Shown: piece by piece, positions 42,961 through 49,260 of the stretch
How positions within the stretch are numbered: the stretch's first letter is position 1
How the letters are laid out: each line of letters starts with the position of its first letter
NCBI GenBank assembly: GCA_001803165.1
Contig: MHAZ01000020.1
Location: 1-64,000 of the forward strand
Reading direction: 5' to 3'
Source of the DNA: Stygiobacter sp. RIFOXYC2_FULL_38_25
Lineage (GTDB): Bacteria > Bacteroidota > Ignavibacteria > Ignavibacteriales > Melioribacteraceae
DNA length: 64,000 nucleotides
Made by a program: the position numbers and the translations under genes
Notes under the pieces: model-generated
Database searches by the model: none
The model's input: the letters and a program-made list of their open reading frames with translations, nothing else
What the model was told of the DNA's origin: nothing

Positions 42961-43344
42961 ATGAGTGAAGAGACGGTAAAGAAAAAAATTCTTGTAGTAG
43001 AAGATGATGAAATATCCAGAGACGTTTTAATTCTATTTCTCAAGAATCATTTTGAAATTGATGAAGCCCGCAACGGACAGACCGCTCTTGAAAAGGCAGA
43101 CAACAATCAATACGATTTGATTTTGATGGATGTGAATTTAGGCAGAGGCATGACCGGACTTGATATTACCAAGAATCTGAAACAAAGACCTAATTACACC
43201 AACGTGCCGATTATTGCAATTACTGCTTTTGCTATGAAGGGTGATAAAGAAGAATTCTTGCAAGCCGGGTTCGATCACTATCTTGCAAAGCCATTCACCC
43301 GCGAAGAACTGCGAGCTACTATTAAAAAGTATCTGCCACAGTAA
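42961..43344 (+). CDS. Single-domain response regulator
   Basis: 127 residues, a receiver domain only: acidic pair VVEDDEISR, phospho-acceptor Asp in LILMDVNLG, Thr in IAITAFAMKGD and Lys in HYLAKPF. It probably relays phosphate within a larger chain or works by protein contact, like CheY-type receivers. No kinase gene is adjacent. A strong terminator follows, so it is the last gene of its unit. Confidence 0.9.
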   Translation: MSEETVKKKILVVEDDEISRDVLILFLKNHFEIDEARNGQTALEKADNNQYDLILMDVNLGRGMTGLDITKNLKQRPNYTNVPIIAITAFAMKGDKEEFLQAGFDHYLAKPFTREELRATIKKYLPQ

Positions 43345-43352
43345 GTCTCAAT

Positions 43353-43377
43353 AAAAAACCCGTTAAGCGGGTTTTTT
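43353..43377. terminator. Bidirectional terminator
   Basis: AAAAAACCCG-TTAAG-CGGGTTTTTT: a 10-bp perfect stem with A and T runs on both sides. It separates the convergent response regulator and HepT genes. Confidence 0.92.
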
Positions 43378-43442
43378 CATATAAAACGCATATCAAATTT
43401 GTTCGATAAACCGCATTAATGAGATGGATGTCCGGCTCTTAC

Positions 43443-43787
43443 TCATATTTGTTCTATGATTTCTTTGATTTGTAATTTTAAGGAAACAATATCATTATTA
43501 ATTATATCCCACACGATTTTAGTATCAATTCCAAAATATTCGTGAATCAAGATATTTCTAAGCCCAATTATTTCGCGCCATTGTATTTCAGAATAAAGCT
43601 TTTTGAAGTTAGGGGTAACATGATTAGCTGCTTCCCCAATAATTTCTAATTGTTTTACGCAAGCATATTGCATCATTGTGTTCAAGAGAAATGTATCGTA
43701 AGTCGTTTTATGAATGTATGATTCTATTTCAAGAATAGCATCATAAATATGTTGTAACCGCGCTTTATCGCCTAAACTATTTCTCAT
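43443..43787 (-). CDS. hepT: HepT-like HEPN ribonuclease toxin
   Basis: 114 residues of the DUF86/HepT family. The RX4HXY motif is present as RNILIHEY (Arg77, His82, Tyr84). In characterised pairs the HEPN motif gives RNase activity and the partner MntA adds AMP to this Tyr to silence it. The gene follows mntA and overlaps it by 11 bases, the standard order of the module. It opens the accessory island. Confidence 0.9.
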   Translation of the reverse strand: MRNSLGDKARLQHIYDAILEIESYIHKTTYDTFLLNTMMQYACVKQLEIIGEAANHVTPNFKKLYSEIQWREIIGLRNILIHEYFGIDTKIVWDIINNDIVSLKLQIKEIIEQI

Positions 43788-44064
43788 ATATCAATATTTT
43801 TTCTGAATCAATGAATGGTTGGATATACTTTGAAATACTGTTGCTTGTGAGAAGATCTACTTTTCTTTTTAATAAATCTTCCAGTTCCAGTTTCATTCTA
43901 ACAAAACCAAGACCAATGGGCTGCGAATAATCCAACTCTACCAATATATCTATATCGCTTAGTTCATCATCTTCATTCCTTGCAGCGGAACCAAATAAAA
44001 AAGCTCTCTTTACCGGTTTGTTTCTGAGACAGCTGGCAATCTTTTCTGAATATTCGTTATTCAT
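43777..44064 (-). CDS. mntA: MntA-like nucleotidyltransferase antitoxin
   Basis: 95 residues with the minimal nucleotidyltransferase core: FGSAARNEDDELSDIDILVE gives Gly25-Ser26 and Asp37/Asp39, and KRKVDLL gives the third acidic residue Asp70. In type VII modules it AMPylates HepT and so neutralises it. It precedes hepT with an 11-base overlap. The 153 bp upstream holds no further gene. Confidence 0.9.
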   Translation of the reverse strand: MNNEYSEKIASCLRNKPVKRAFLFGSAARNEDDELSDIDILVELDYSQPIGLGFVRMKLELEDLLKRKVDLLTSNSISKYIQPFIDSEKILIYEK

Positions 44065-44217
44065 ATTTTTACTTTGTATTAAATACCTTCAAAAATATAC
44101 TTGAAAACATTATAAAACACTATGCTATTTGCTAAGAGGTCTTTCTTTTTAATAGAAAATTCTCCGGCAATATAACGGGCAATAGCAGAAGAAATAATAA
44201 TGCGCTGCTTGTTAATT

Positions 44218-44625
44218 TCATTTTGCTTCTACGTATTTCTTAAAATTGTCCAGAATGCATTGCCAGCCTTGTCTTTGCCGCTCGGCGGAATTCTCATCTT
44301 CAATTTCAAATGTTTCTACAACCTTTATTCCATTTTCAGTTTCGGAAAAAGATACTCTCACTTTCCGGTCATCATCAAGTACATATTCAATACTTGAATT
44401 TGTAATTATGGAAGTAAACGTTCCTTCGAAGTTAAAACCCATTGAGCCGTCTTTAGCTTCCATGCGTGAGTTAAATTTTCCACCCACCTTTAAATCAATT
44501 TTAGCATCCGAACAGCGCCAATCATCCGATGCAAAATTCCATTTCTTAATGTCATCCGGTGTTACCCAAGCCGACCAAACTTGCTCAATTGCGGCTTTAA
44601 TTGTTGTATCTATTGAGATTTCCAT
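44218..44625 (-). CDS. SRPBCC/AHSA1-domain protein
   Basis: 135 residues: a START-like helix-grip fold of the AHSA1 type. IDTTIKAAIEQVWSAWVTPDDIKKWN opens the domain, DLKVGGKFNSRMEAKDGSMGF follows, and RQGWQCILDNFKKYVEA is the closing helix. These proteins bind hydrophobic ligands in a cavity; no partner can be named. It is transcribed towards mntA but separated from it by 153 bp. Confidence 0.85.
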   Translation of the reverse strand: MEISIDTTIKAAIEQVWSAWVTPDDIKKWNFASDDWRCSDAKIDLKVGGKFNSRMEAKDGSMGFNFEGTFTSIITNSSIEYVLDDDRKVRVSFSETENGIKVVETFEIEDENSAERQRQGWQCILDNFKKYVEAK

Positions 44626-44741
44626 TTTCTTCCTTTCTTGAATGGAGCCTGTTGTTTTTGCAACATACTTATTGAAGCTAAGATTATCAAGAAGGAAAAT
44701 ACCGGCGGGCAGTGGGCATTATTTGTTTTGGTTTACCGCCA

Positions 44742-45323
44742 TCATTGTTTAGCGCGAATATTCTTTGAGGCAGATGTAACAGTTTCTTGAATTCGTTTTG
44801 CGCGCGTTTCCGGCTTTTTAGCGCTGCCAATCCAAAATAGAATTGCACGTTTTGCAGAACGGGGAAACTCATTGAAATATTTGTTAGCCGTTTTGTTTGC
44901 GGCGAAAGCCTTTTCCAAATCGGGCGGAATTTCCAACTCTTCAACATTGTCTAACGAACTCCACGATCCATCTTTTTTCGCGGCTTCAATTTTAGCAAGC
45001 CCCGACGGCAACATTAATTTTGCGGCAATTAGTTTTTCTATACGGCTTTTGTTTAGCTTAGACCAGCCGGAACCTTTTTTGCGTGGAGTGAACCAGAGCA
45101 TCGTTCGTTCTTCATCAAGTTTGTTTCCTTTGCTGTCAACCCAGCCAAAGCAGAGCGCTTCTTCAACTGCCTCAGCATAATCCAGTTGTTGTTTACCGCT
45201 GGATTTTTTAAATGTAATTAACCAAACTCCTTCTTCTTGAGTGTGATGGCTACTCAACCACTCGCGCCACTCAGCGCGTGATTTTGGTTGAATAGAATTT
45301 GGTGGTGGTTTGATCATATTCAA
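44742..45323 (-). CDS. YdeI/OmpD-associated family protein
   Basis: 193 residues. FKKSSGKQQLDYAEAVEEAL, CFGWVDSKGNKLDEERTMLWFTPRKKGSGWSK and the C-terminal FPRSAKRAILFWIGSAKKPETRAKRI match the YdeI family. E. coli YdeI has been linked to peptide and stress resistance, but the biochemical role is open. The domain resembles DUF1801/YdhG proteins. It is alone between the SRPBCC gene and a structured direct repeat. Confidence 0.85.
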   Translation of the reverse strand: MNMIKPPPNSIQPKSRAEWREWLSSHHTQEEGVWLITFKKSSGKQQLDYAEAVEEALCFGWVDSKGNKLDEERTMLWFTPRKKGSGWSKLNKSRIEKLIAAKLMLPSGLAKIEAAKKDGSWSSLDNVEELEIPPDLEKAFAANKTANKYFNEFPRSAKRAILFWIGSAKKPETRAKRIQETVTSASKNIRAKQ

Positions 45324-45418
45324 AAAACCTAATTACGTTGTAGCGAACTGGCAGCCAGAGCAGCAATGTCGAATAGAAGCAACAACTTTTAGTTATTAAA
45401 AATATTTCTTAGAACAAC

Positions 45419-45501
45419 CTACCTTAAAGAGCAACTTAGTTTTGTAAACACAACTTTATTATTACTCAAATGCCGCAATGAAAAACGCTGTCCGCGTTGA
45501 G
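45419..45501. repeat. Structured direct repeat, copy 1, after the CBASS operon
   Basis: Positions 45419-45482 align with 47514-47578 over about 65 bp at roughly three-quarters identity (shared core AAAGAGCAACT..GTTTTGT.AAC). On the minus strand the element starts with a 37-nt hairpin at 45465-45501 (CTCAA/TTGAG and CGC/GCG, with a four-base bulge), then the shared part. It begins 18 bases after the CD-NTase stop codon. Confidence 0.65.
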
Positions 45502-45519
45502 CGGCGGGCTACGCAGTTT

Positions 45520-46410
45520 TTACCAATTATTCCACAAATTTATTATTGATTTTATGAATTCATCAGCATTATCTGGGCCCCAACAAACTAATACGTCTTT
45601 TCGAAGAAGATAGTACTGTTCATTGGCACAAACAAATTTTGTTTTATCAGCAGAATCAATCCAATTTATAGCGTTTACAAAAGTATCAGCATAACTTTTA
45701 CCAAATTTATCATTTGGCACATTATACAGCAGTCCTTCGATATAATATGATGGGGCTATATCATTTTTAATGATTCCATCAGCAACTAACTTACTGCGCA
45801 TATTTTTAAAAATACGTACTATTGGTTTAAACCACGAATTGGTAGCTTGATGTTTTGCTGTAGAGTTTTTTGAATGTTGTTGTGGGTAATTTGCAATTCT
45901 AAATCCATTTGAATTAAAAAAACAAATACCCTCATTATAATTTTGATCAGAAGGGGAATTGAACTTGTAATATCTTCGGAATTGGGCGGCTGCAATGACA
46001 TCTGCGCTTCGACGATTACCAGATGCCGAAATTTTTATTGCCTTTTCTCCAGAACTAATAGCCGAAGGATATTTAGAAGAAAGATGAGTTAGAACATCAT
46101 TCTTAAATTGTGCCCATGAATATGTTGCATTTGTTAGAGAGTTCTGAAAAGCTTCCTTTTGGTTTTGTGGCAAATCATCAATGTCGTAATAAAATGTTGA
46201 ATCTAATTGTATAACAACATCAACATCACTTTCGCTATATATGTTCGTGTCGTTGCCGTATGAACCTTGAAGAAAGACTTTATAATTTTTATCATGATAT
46301 GCTGACCCAACTTCCTCAAGTGCATTTTTTACAGTCGCATAAGTTGAGCTAGATTGCGTAATTGAACCTTGATGTGACCATGTTTCTAATTGTGCTTCAG
46401 GAATAGCCAT
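45520..46410 (-). CDS. CBASS CD-NTase (cGAS/DncV-like cyclase)
   Basis: 296 residues. The nucleotidyltransferase signature is [11 protein letters not shown] (Gly49-Ser50) followed by SDVDVVI (Asp62, Asp64), with a third acidic residue, Asp137, in [11 protein letters not shown]. The C-terminal half is helical ([29 protein letters not shown]), as in CD-NTases. On phage infection such enzymes make a cyclic oligonucleotide that activates the paired effector. The effector gene, a patatin phospholipase, lies 33 bases upstream on the same strand. No Cap2/Cap3 or HORMA/TRIP13 genes are adjacent, so this is a minimal type I system. Clade and nucleotide product cannot be told. Confidence 0.85.
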   Translation of the reverse strand: MAIPEAQLETWSHQGSITQSSSTYATVKNALEEVGSAYHDKNYKVFLQGSYGNDTNIYSESDVDVVIQLDSTFYYDIDDLPQNQKEAFQNSLTNATYSWAQFKNDVLTHLSSKYPSAISSGEKAIKISASGNRRSADVIAAAQFRRYYKFNSPSDQNYNEGICFFNSNGFRIANYPQQHSKNSTAKHQATNSWFKPIVRIFKNMRSKLVADGIIKNDIAPSYYIEGLLYNVPNDKFGKSYADTFVNAINWIDSADKTKFVCANEQYYLLRKDVLVCWGPDNADEFIKSIINLWNNW

Positions 46411-46443
46411 AGTATACCCTGCATAAATAATTATATTATTTTT

Positions 46444-47385
46444 TTAAATAAGAAATTCAATTAGTTGGCTTTCATGTTTTGCAAAAGATTCCCGTCCCCG
46501 TTGATACAATAGGTTAAGTTTTTTAAGATTATGTTCCAAAAGGTCAGTTGCCATCTCTGGTCTTTCAAATTTATCGTTTATCCTTATTGTTGGGATCTCT
46601 TTGAACAAAACGGTTCGCAATTGATCCATTGACAATGCATTTATATTCAAAGTCTTTTGAAGTAATTGAACGCTAATTAATCTTTGTATTAACCACGGCC
46701 AACCAAATTTATTCGGTTTTGGGTAAACACCTACTCCTAGACTAATTACACGAAGATCTTCATATTCTTCTTTTAGTGCCATTACTGCATCAGCAATAGC
46801 ATATAATGTCGGATTGTTGGCACAGTAACCCCCATCAATAAGTTCAACCAAATTGCCATCGCTGGTGGTCAATTGTTTCCTTTTAAAAAATGGGTAAGCT
46901 GAACAAGAGGCTTGAACTGCCTCAGATATCGTACAACCAAATCCAGGAACAAAAGTTGCCTTTCTACCATGTGCTTGTGCTATATTGGATTTAAATATCA
47001 TTGGAGTCTCAAAATCCCAACGAGCACACACAATTCCAAGACCAGTTTTTACTTCATCAAATTTTGAATTTCCAAAAACCTCATTTGCTAATATTTCTAA
47101 CTTCTTTGATTTCTTTGATTTCGTGAAAGCCTTCATGATACTCGGTAAATGTTTTTTATAAAGTAAATGGATATCATCAACGCTCTTTCCAAGGGCTATC
47201 AAGGCGGCAATAATAGCACCAGTACTAGTGCCAAATATTAGGTTAAACTTTTCTGATAGTGGTTGGTTTATCAATGCTTCAATTTCTTTTAGAATTCCTA
47301 ATGTGTAAAAACCTTTTGCCCCTCCACCGTCAAGAGCAAGGATTCTACAATATTTGTTCATGGGCTGTGATGGCTGTGGATCCAT
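46444..47385 (-). CDS. capV: Patatin-like phospholipase effector CapV
   Basis: 313 residues of the patatin family. The oxyanion loop is LALDGGGAKGFYTLG (Gly20-Gly22), the nucleophile Ser54 sits in FGTSTGAI (GxSxG), and the catalytic Asp184 in ELIDGGYCANNP (DGG). In CBASS, CapV binds the cyclic dinucleotide and then degrades the inner membrane, killing the infected cell. No signal peptide or membrane anchor. It is the first gene of the operon; the CD-NTase follows after 33 bases. Confidence 0.88.
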   Translation of the reverse strand: MDPQPSQPMNKYCRILALDGGGAKGFYTLGILKEIEALINQPLSEKFNLIFGTSTGAIIAALIALGKSVDDIHLLYKKHLPSIMKAFTKSKKSKKLEILANEVFGNSKFDEVKTGLGIVCARWDFETPMIFKSNIAQAHGRKATFVPGFGCTISEAVQASCSAYPFFKRKQLTTSDGNLVELIDGGYCANNPTLYAIADAVMALKEEYEDLRVISLGVGVYPKPNKFGWPWLIQRLISVQLLQKTLNINALSMDQLRTVLFKEIPTIRINDKFERPEMATDLLEHNLKKLNLLYQRGRESFAKHESQLIEFLI

Positions 47386-47425
47386 TGAAATCTCACTCTA
47401 TTTTATTTTCTTATTATATAAACGT

Positions 47426-47464
47426 GTCTAACGGTGTCGTTTTTAGGACGCCGCCCATAACAAC
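47426..47464. repeat. GC-rich hairpin upstream of capV
   Basis: GTCTAAC at 47426 is followed by a hairpin GGTGTC / GACGCC (47433-47452, one T-G pair) and then GCCCATAACAAC. On the minus strand this reads GTTATGGGC...CCGTTAGAC and ends 41 bases before the capV start codon. GTTAGAC fits the GTTRRRY core of integron recombination sites. A proper opposite core was not found, so the match is only suggestive. Confidence 0.35.
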
Positions 47465-47513
47465 AATGAAACTTTGAAAACCAACGTCAATAATTTTTAT
47501 TTTTCTTTATAGT

Positions 47514-47595
47514 CTACTTCAAAGAGCAACTATGTTTTGTCAACCAACTCTTATATTACTTCAAACGACCGTATTGAAGATGCGGTCGTTTGAAG
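47514..47595. repeat. Structured direct repeat, copy 2, after the UDG-like gene
   Basis: Counterpart of 45419-45501. It contains a 37-nt hairpin with a perfect 13-bp stem (CTTCAAACGACCG / CGGTCGTTTGAAG, 47559-47595) at the same relative place as in copy 1. It begins 18 bases after the stop of the UDG-like gene, the same distance as copy 1 from the CD-NTase stop. Confidence 0.65.
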
Positions 47596-47613
47596 AACTT
47601 GTTGGCCACTTAT

Positions 47614-48162
47614 TTATAATAATGATTTTAGTTCTTCAAATATTTTTAGTTTGGGTCCATCTGGAATATTATTTCCATTCGGGAAATAATTATAAAAGAA
47701 AACTGATGGACAATCTTTTAATATAGTTCCGCAATTACCATAGACAAGATTTCCAACTATATGTTCATTGGGAAATCTTTCAAAAGCTGCTTTAACTTTA
47801 GAATGAATTATGCAAACATACTTTGGTGAATAGTTAATTATGGTATTACACAATGATAAAACATCTTCTCTTGTTGCTTTCACTTTTGAACTGTTTGTTT
47901 CAACAATGTGCTGTATTAAATCTGTGACACCATACTTGGATTTTTTGTGGTTGTATAAAATATCACCAAAGACCTTTTCGTCTGCTTGAGATCTATCAAT
48001 GTTGGTTGTAATTAGTCCACTTAAGGATAACAACTGAAAAAATCTTGATTGACTACCAGAAAAATAATGTTCGTTTTTATTTGATTGATAAGGTGGATTT
48101 AATGCAACAAACAAAACATCTAAGTTCTTTCTAATGAATGGTTTTAATTTCGTTTCAGTCAT
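47614..48162 (-). CDS. Uracil-DNA glycosylase superfamily-like protein
   Basis: 182 residues from an ATG at 48162; an earlier in-frame TTG is less likely. LDVLFVALNPPYQSNKNEHY resembles motif A of Mug-type glycosylases (GxNPG/S), SGSQSRFFQLLSLSGLI resembles the following helix, and the end FPNGNNIPDGPKLKIFEEL takes the place of the HPS/NPSG loop. If active it would remove uracil or mismatched bases from DNA, but the changed motifs leave that open. Its place directly upstream of a CBASS operon, with a shared type of 3' repeat, suggests a defence or cassette cargo role. Confidence 0.6.
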   Translation of the reverse strand: MTETKLKPFIRKNLDVLFVALNPPYQSNKNEHYFSGSQSRFFQLLSLSGLITTNIDRSQADEKVFGDILYNHKKSKYGVTDLIQHIVETNSSKVKATREDVLSLCNTIINYSPKYVCIIHSKVKAAFERFPNEHIVGNLVYGNCGTILKDCPSVFFYNYFPNGNNIPDGPKLKIFEELKSLL

Positions 48163-48210
48163 ATAATAATCCAAATATCGAATCTTTGGTGGCTAACTTA
48201 TAATTATACT

Positions 48211-48271
48211 GCACCGTAATATTGGTTTAGGCATATATATCCGCCTTTCGTCGGACAGGTATGCACGGTGC
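48211..48271. repeat. Intergenic inverted repeat
   Basis: GCACCGT (48211-48217) pairs with ACGGTGC (48265-48271) and encloses a smaller TCCG/CGGA hairpin. It lies about 50 bases upstream of the UDG-like gene. The remainder of 48163-48459 holds no gene or promoter that I can support. Confidence 0.45.
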
Positions 48272-48459
48272 TGCATATCTATCATCTTGTAAAAAGCCTT
48301 TATTTACTGAAATCTATTTGGTGTTACTTCGTAATTCGTACTTGCAGTTTCCGGTTTCCCCAATAGCGTATAGAATGGAGCCCCGTTGCTTTTGGCAAAT
48401 TACTTATTAGTGTTTGCAATTTCAAGAAAAGAAAATTTGTCGCTCTCTCTTCTTACTAA

Positions 48460-48622
48460 GTGAGTCTTCAATCCCTTCTCCTTTTTTAAGGAGAAGGTGC
48501 CCGAAGGCCTGTCCGCCTATGGCGGGGCGGATGAGGTCAGCCTTTAGCAATTCATTTTTCACCTCACCCCAACCCCTCTTCCCGAAAAAACTCGGGACAG
48601 GCCTTATTAAGGAGAGGGGCGT
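48460..48622. repeat. Composite palindromic repeat, copy A
   Basis: Starts GTGAGTCTTCAATCCCTTCT, then hairpin CTTCTCCTT/AAGGAGAAG, a GC-rich TCCGCC-TAT-GGCGGGGCGGA block, GAGGTCAG, CACCTCACCCCAACCCCTCT and ending TTATTAAGGAGAGGGG. It equals copy B (49076-49192) except for two insertions, of about 20 and 22 bp; the second carries its own palindrome, CCCGAAAAAACTCGGG. The end of the DUF559 gene lies within it. Confidence 0.85.
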
Positions 48623-48990
48623 TTAATTGAAAGTTTTTTAATTGTTCCCTTTATTTTGTTTTCAGCGTAATCACCGTTATCAACAAATTCATCGTTTGTG
48701 AACCGCAAAAAAGTTATTCCCAAACTTTCTAAAAATTTTTGTCGTTCAATATCATATAACTTTTGATCCGGTTCGTTGTGGACACTCCCATCAAGTTCTA
48801 TTGCAAGTTTTAGTTCGGGCGAATAAAAGTCAATTACATACCTATCAACAGAGAATTGCCTTCTGAACTTATATCCGAATGAACTTCGATTTCGCAATAC
48901 CATCCAAGCAATCTTCTCAGCGTAAGTTTGTTCTTTGCGCAATTTTCTTCGTGTATTCTTCAGTTCTATTTTGTTGTAGATGCGTGTCAT
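48607..48990 (-). CDS. DUF559 endonuclease-like protein
   Basis: 127 residues of the DUF559 family, related to Vsr and PD-(D/E)XK nucleases. NRSSFGYKFRRQFSVDRYVIDFYS and KLAIELDGSVH hold the likely catalytic set: Asp54, Glu65, and His71, with Glu25 in the N-terminal helix. Family members are found next to repeats in many genomes but their substrate is not established. The last residues (RPSP) and a double TAA stop are supplied by repeat copy A, and copy B lies 86 bp upstream in the same orientation, so the gene is enclosed by its repeats. Confidence 0.85.
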   Translation of the reverse strand: MTRIYNKIELKNTRRKLRKEQTYAEKIAWMVLRNRSSFGYKFRRQFSVDRYVIDFYSPELKLAIELDGSVHNEPDQKLYDIERQKFLESLGITFLRFTNDEFVDNGDYAENKIKGTIKKLSIKRPSP

Positions 48991-49075
48991 TTAATATTCC
49001 CCTTACTTATTAACAAAATAAATGTCGGCTATAGCATTATAAATAAATAAAACTTGTTGTTCTCCCTCCTTAAAT

Positions 49076-49192
49076 GTGAGTCTTCAGTCCCTTCTCCTTT
49101 TTTAAGGAGAAGGTGCCCGAAGGTCTGTCCGCCAATGGCGGGGCGGATGAGGTCAGACCTCACCCCAACCCCTCTCCTTATTAAGGAGAGGG
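49076..49192. repeat. Composite palindromic repeat, copy B
   Basis: Direct repeat of copy A without the two insertions, about 117 bp. The hairpins CTTCTCCTT/AAGGAGAAG and CCCCTCTCCTT/AAGGAGAGGGG are perfect. It lies upstream of the DUF559 gene, before the terminator of the large secreted protein gene. Confidence 0.85.
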
Positions 49193-49198
49193 GCTTCA

Positions 49199-49236
49199 AT
49201 AAAAAACCCCGCCGGTTAATAACCAACGGGGCTTTA
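49199..49236 (-). terminator. Terminator for the sortilin-like gene
   Basis: On the minus strand, AAAGCCCCG pairs with CGGGGTTT around an inner GGTTATTAACC hairpin, followed by a run of six T. It starts 25 bases after the stop of the gene ending at 49261. Confidence 0.85.
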
Positions 49237-49260
49237 ATTCCTACTAATACTAAAACAATT

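Noticed and set aside
44246-44641. Plus-strand frame opposite the SRPBCC gene
   Set aside because: The minus strand encodes a complete AHSA1-type domain; the plus frame is a shadow.
43443-49192. Prophage or integrative element
   Set aside because: No integrase, structural phage gene or tRNA attachment duplication was found; the island borders are marked only by small repeats.
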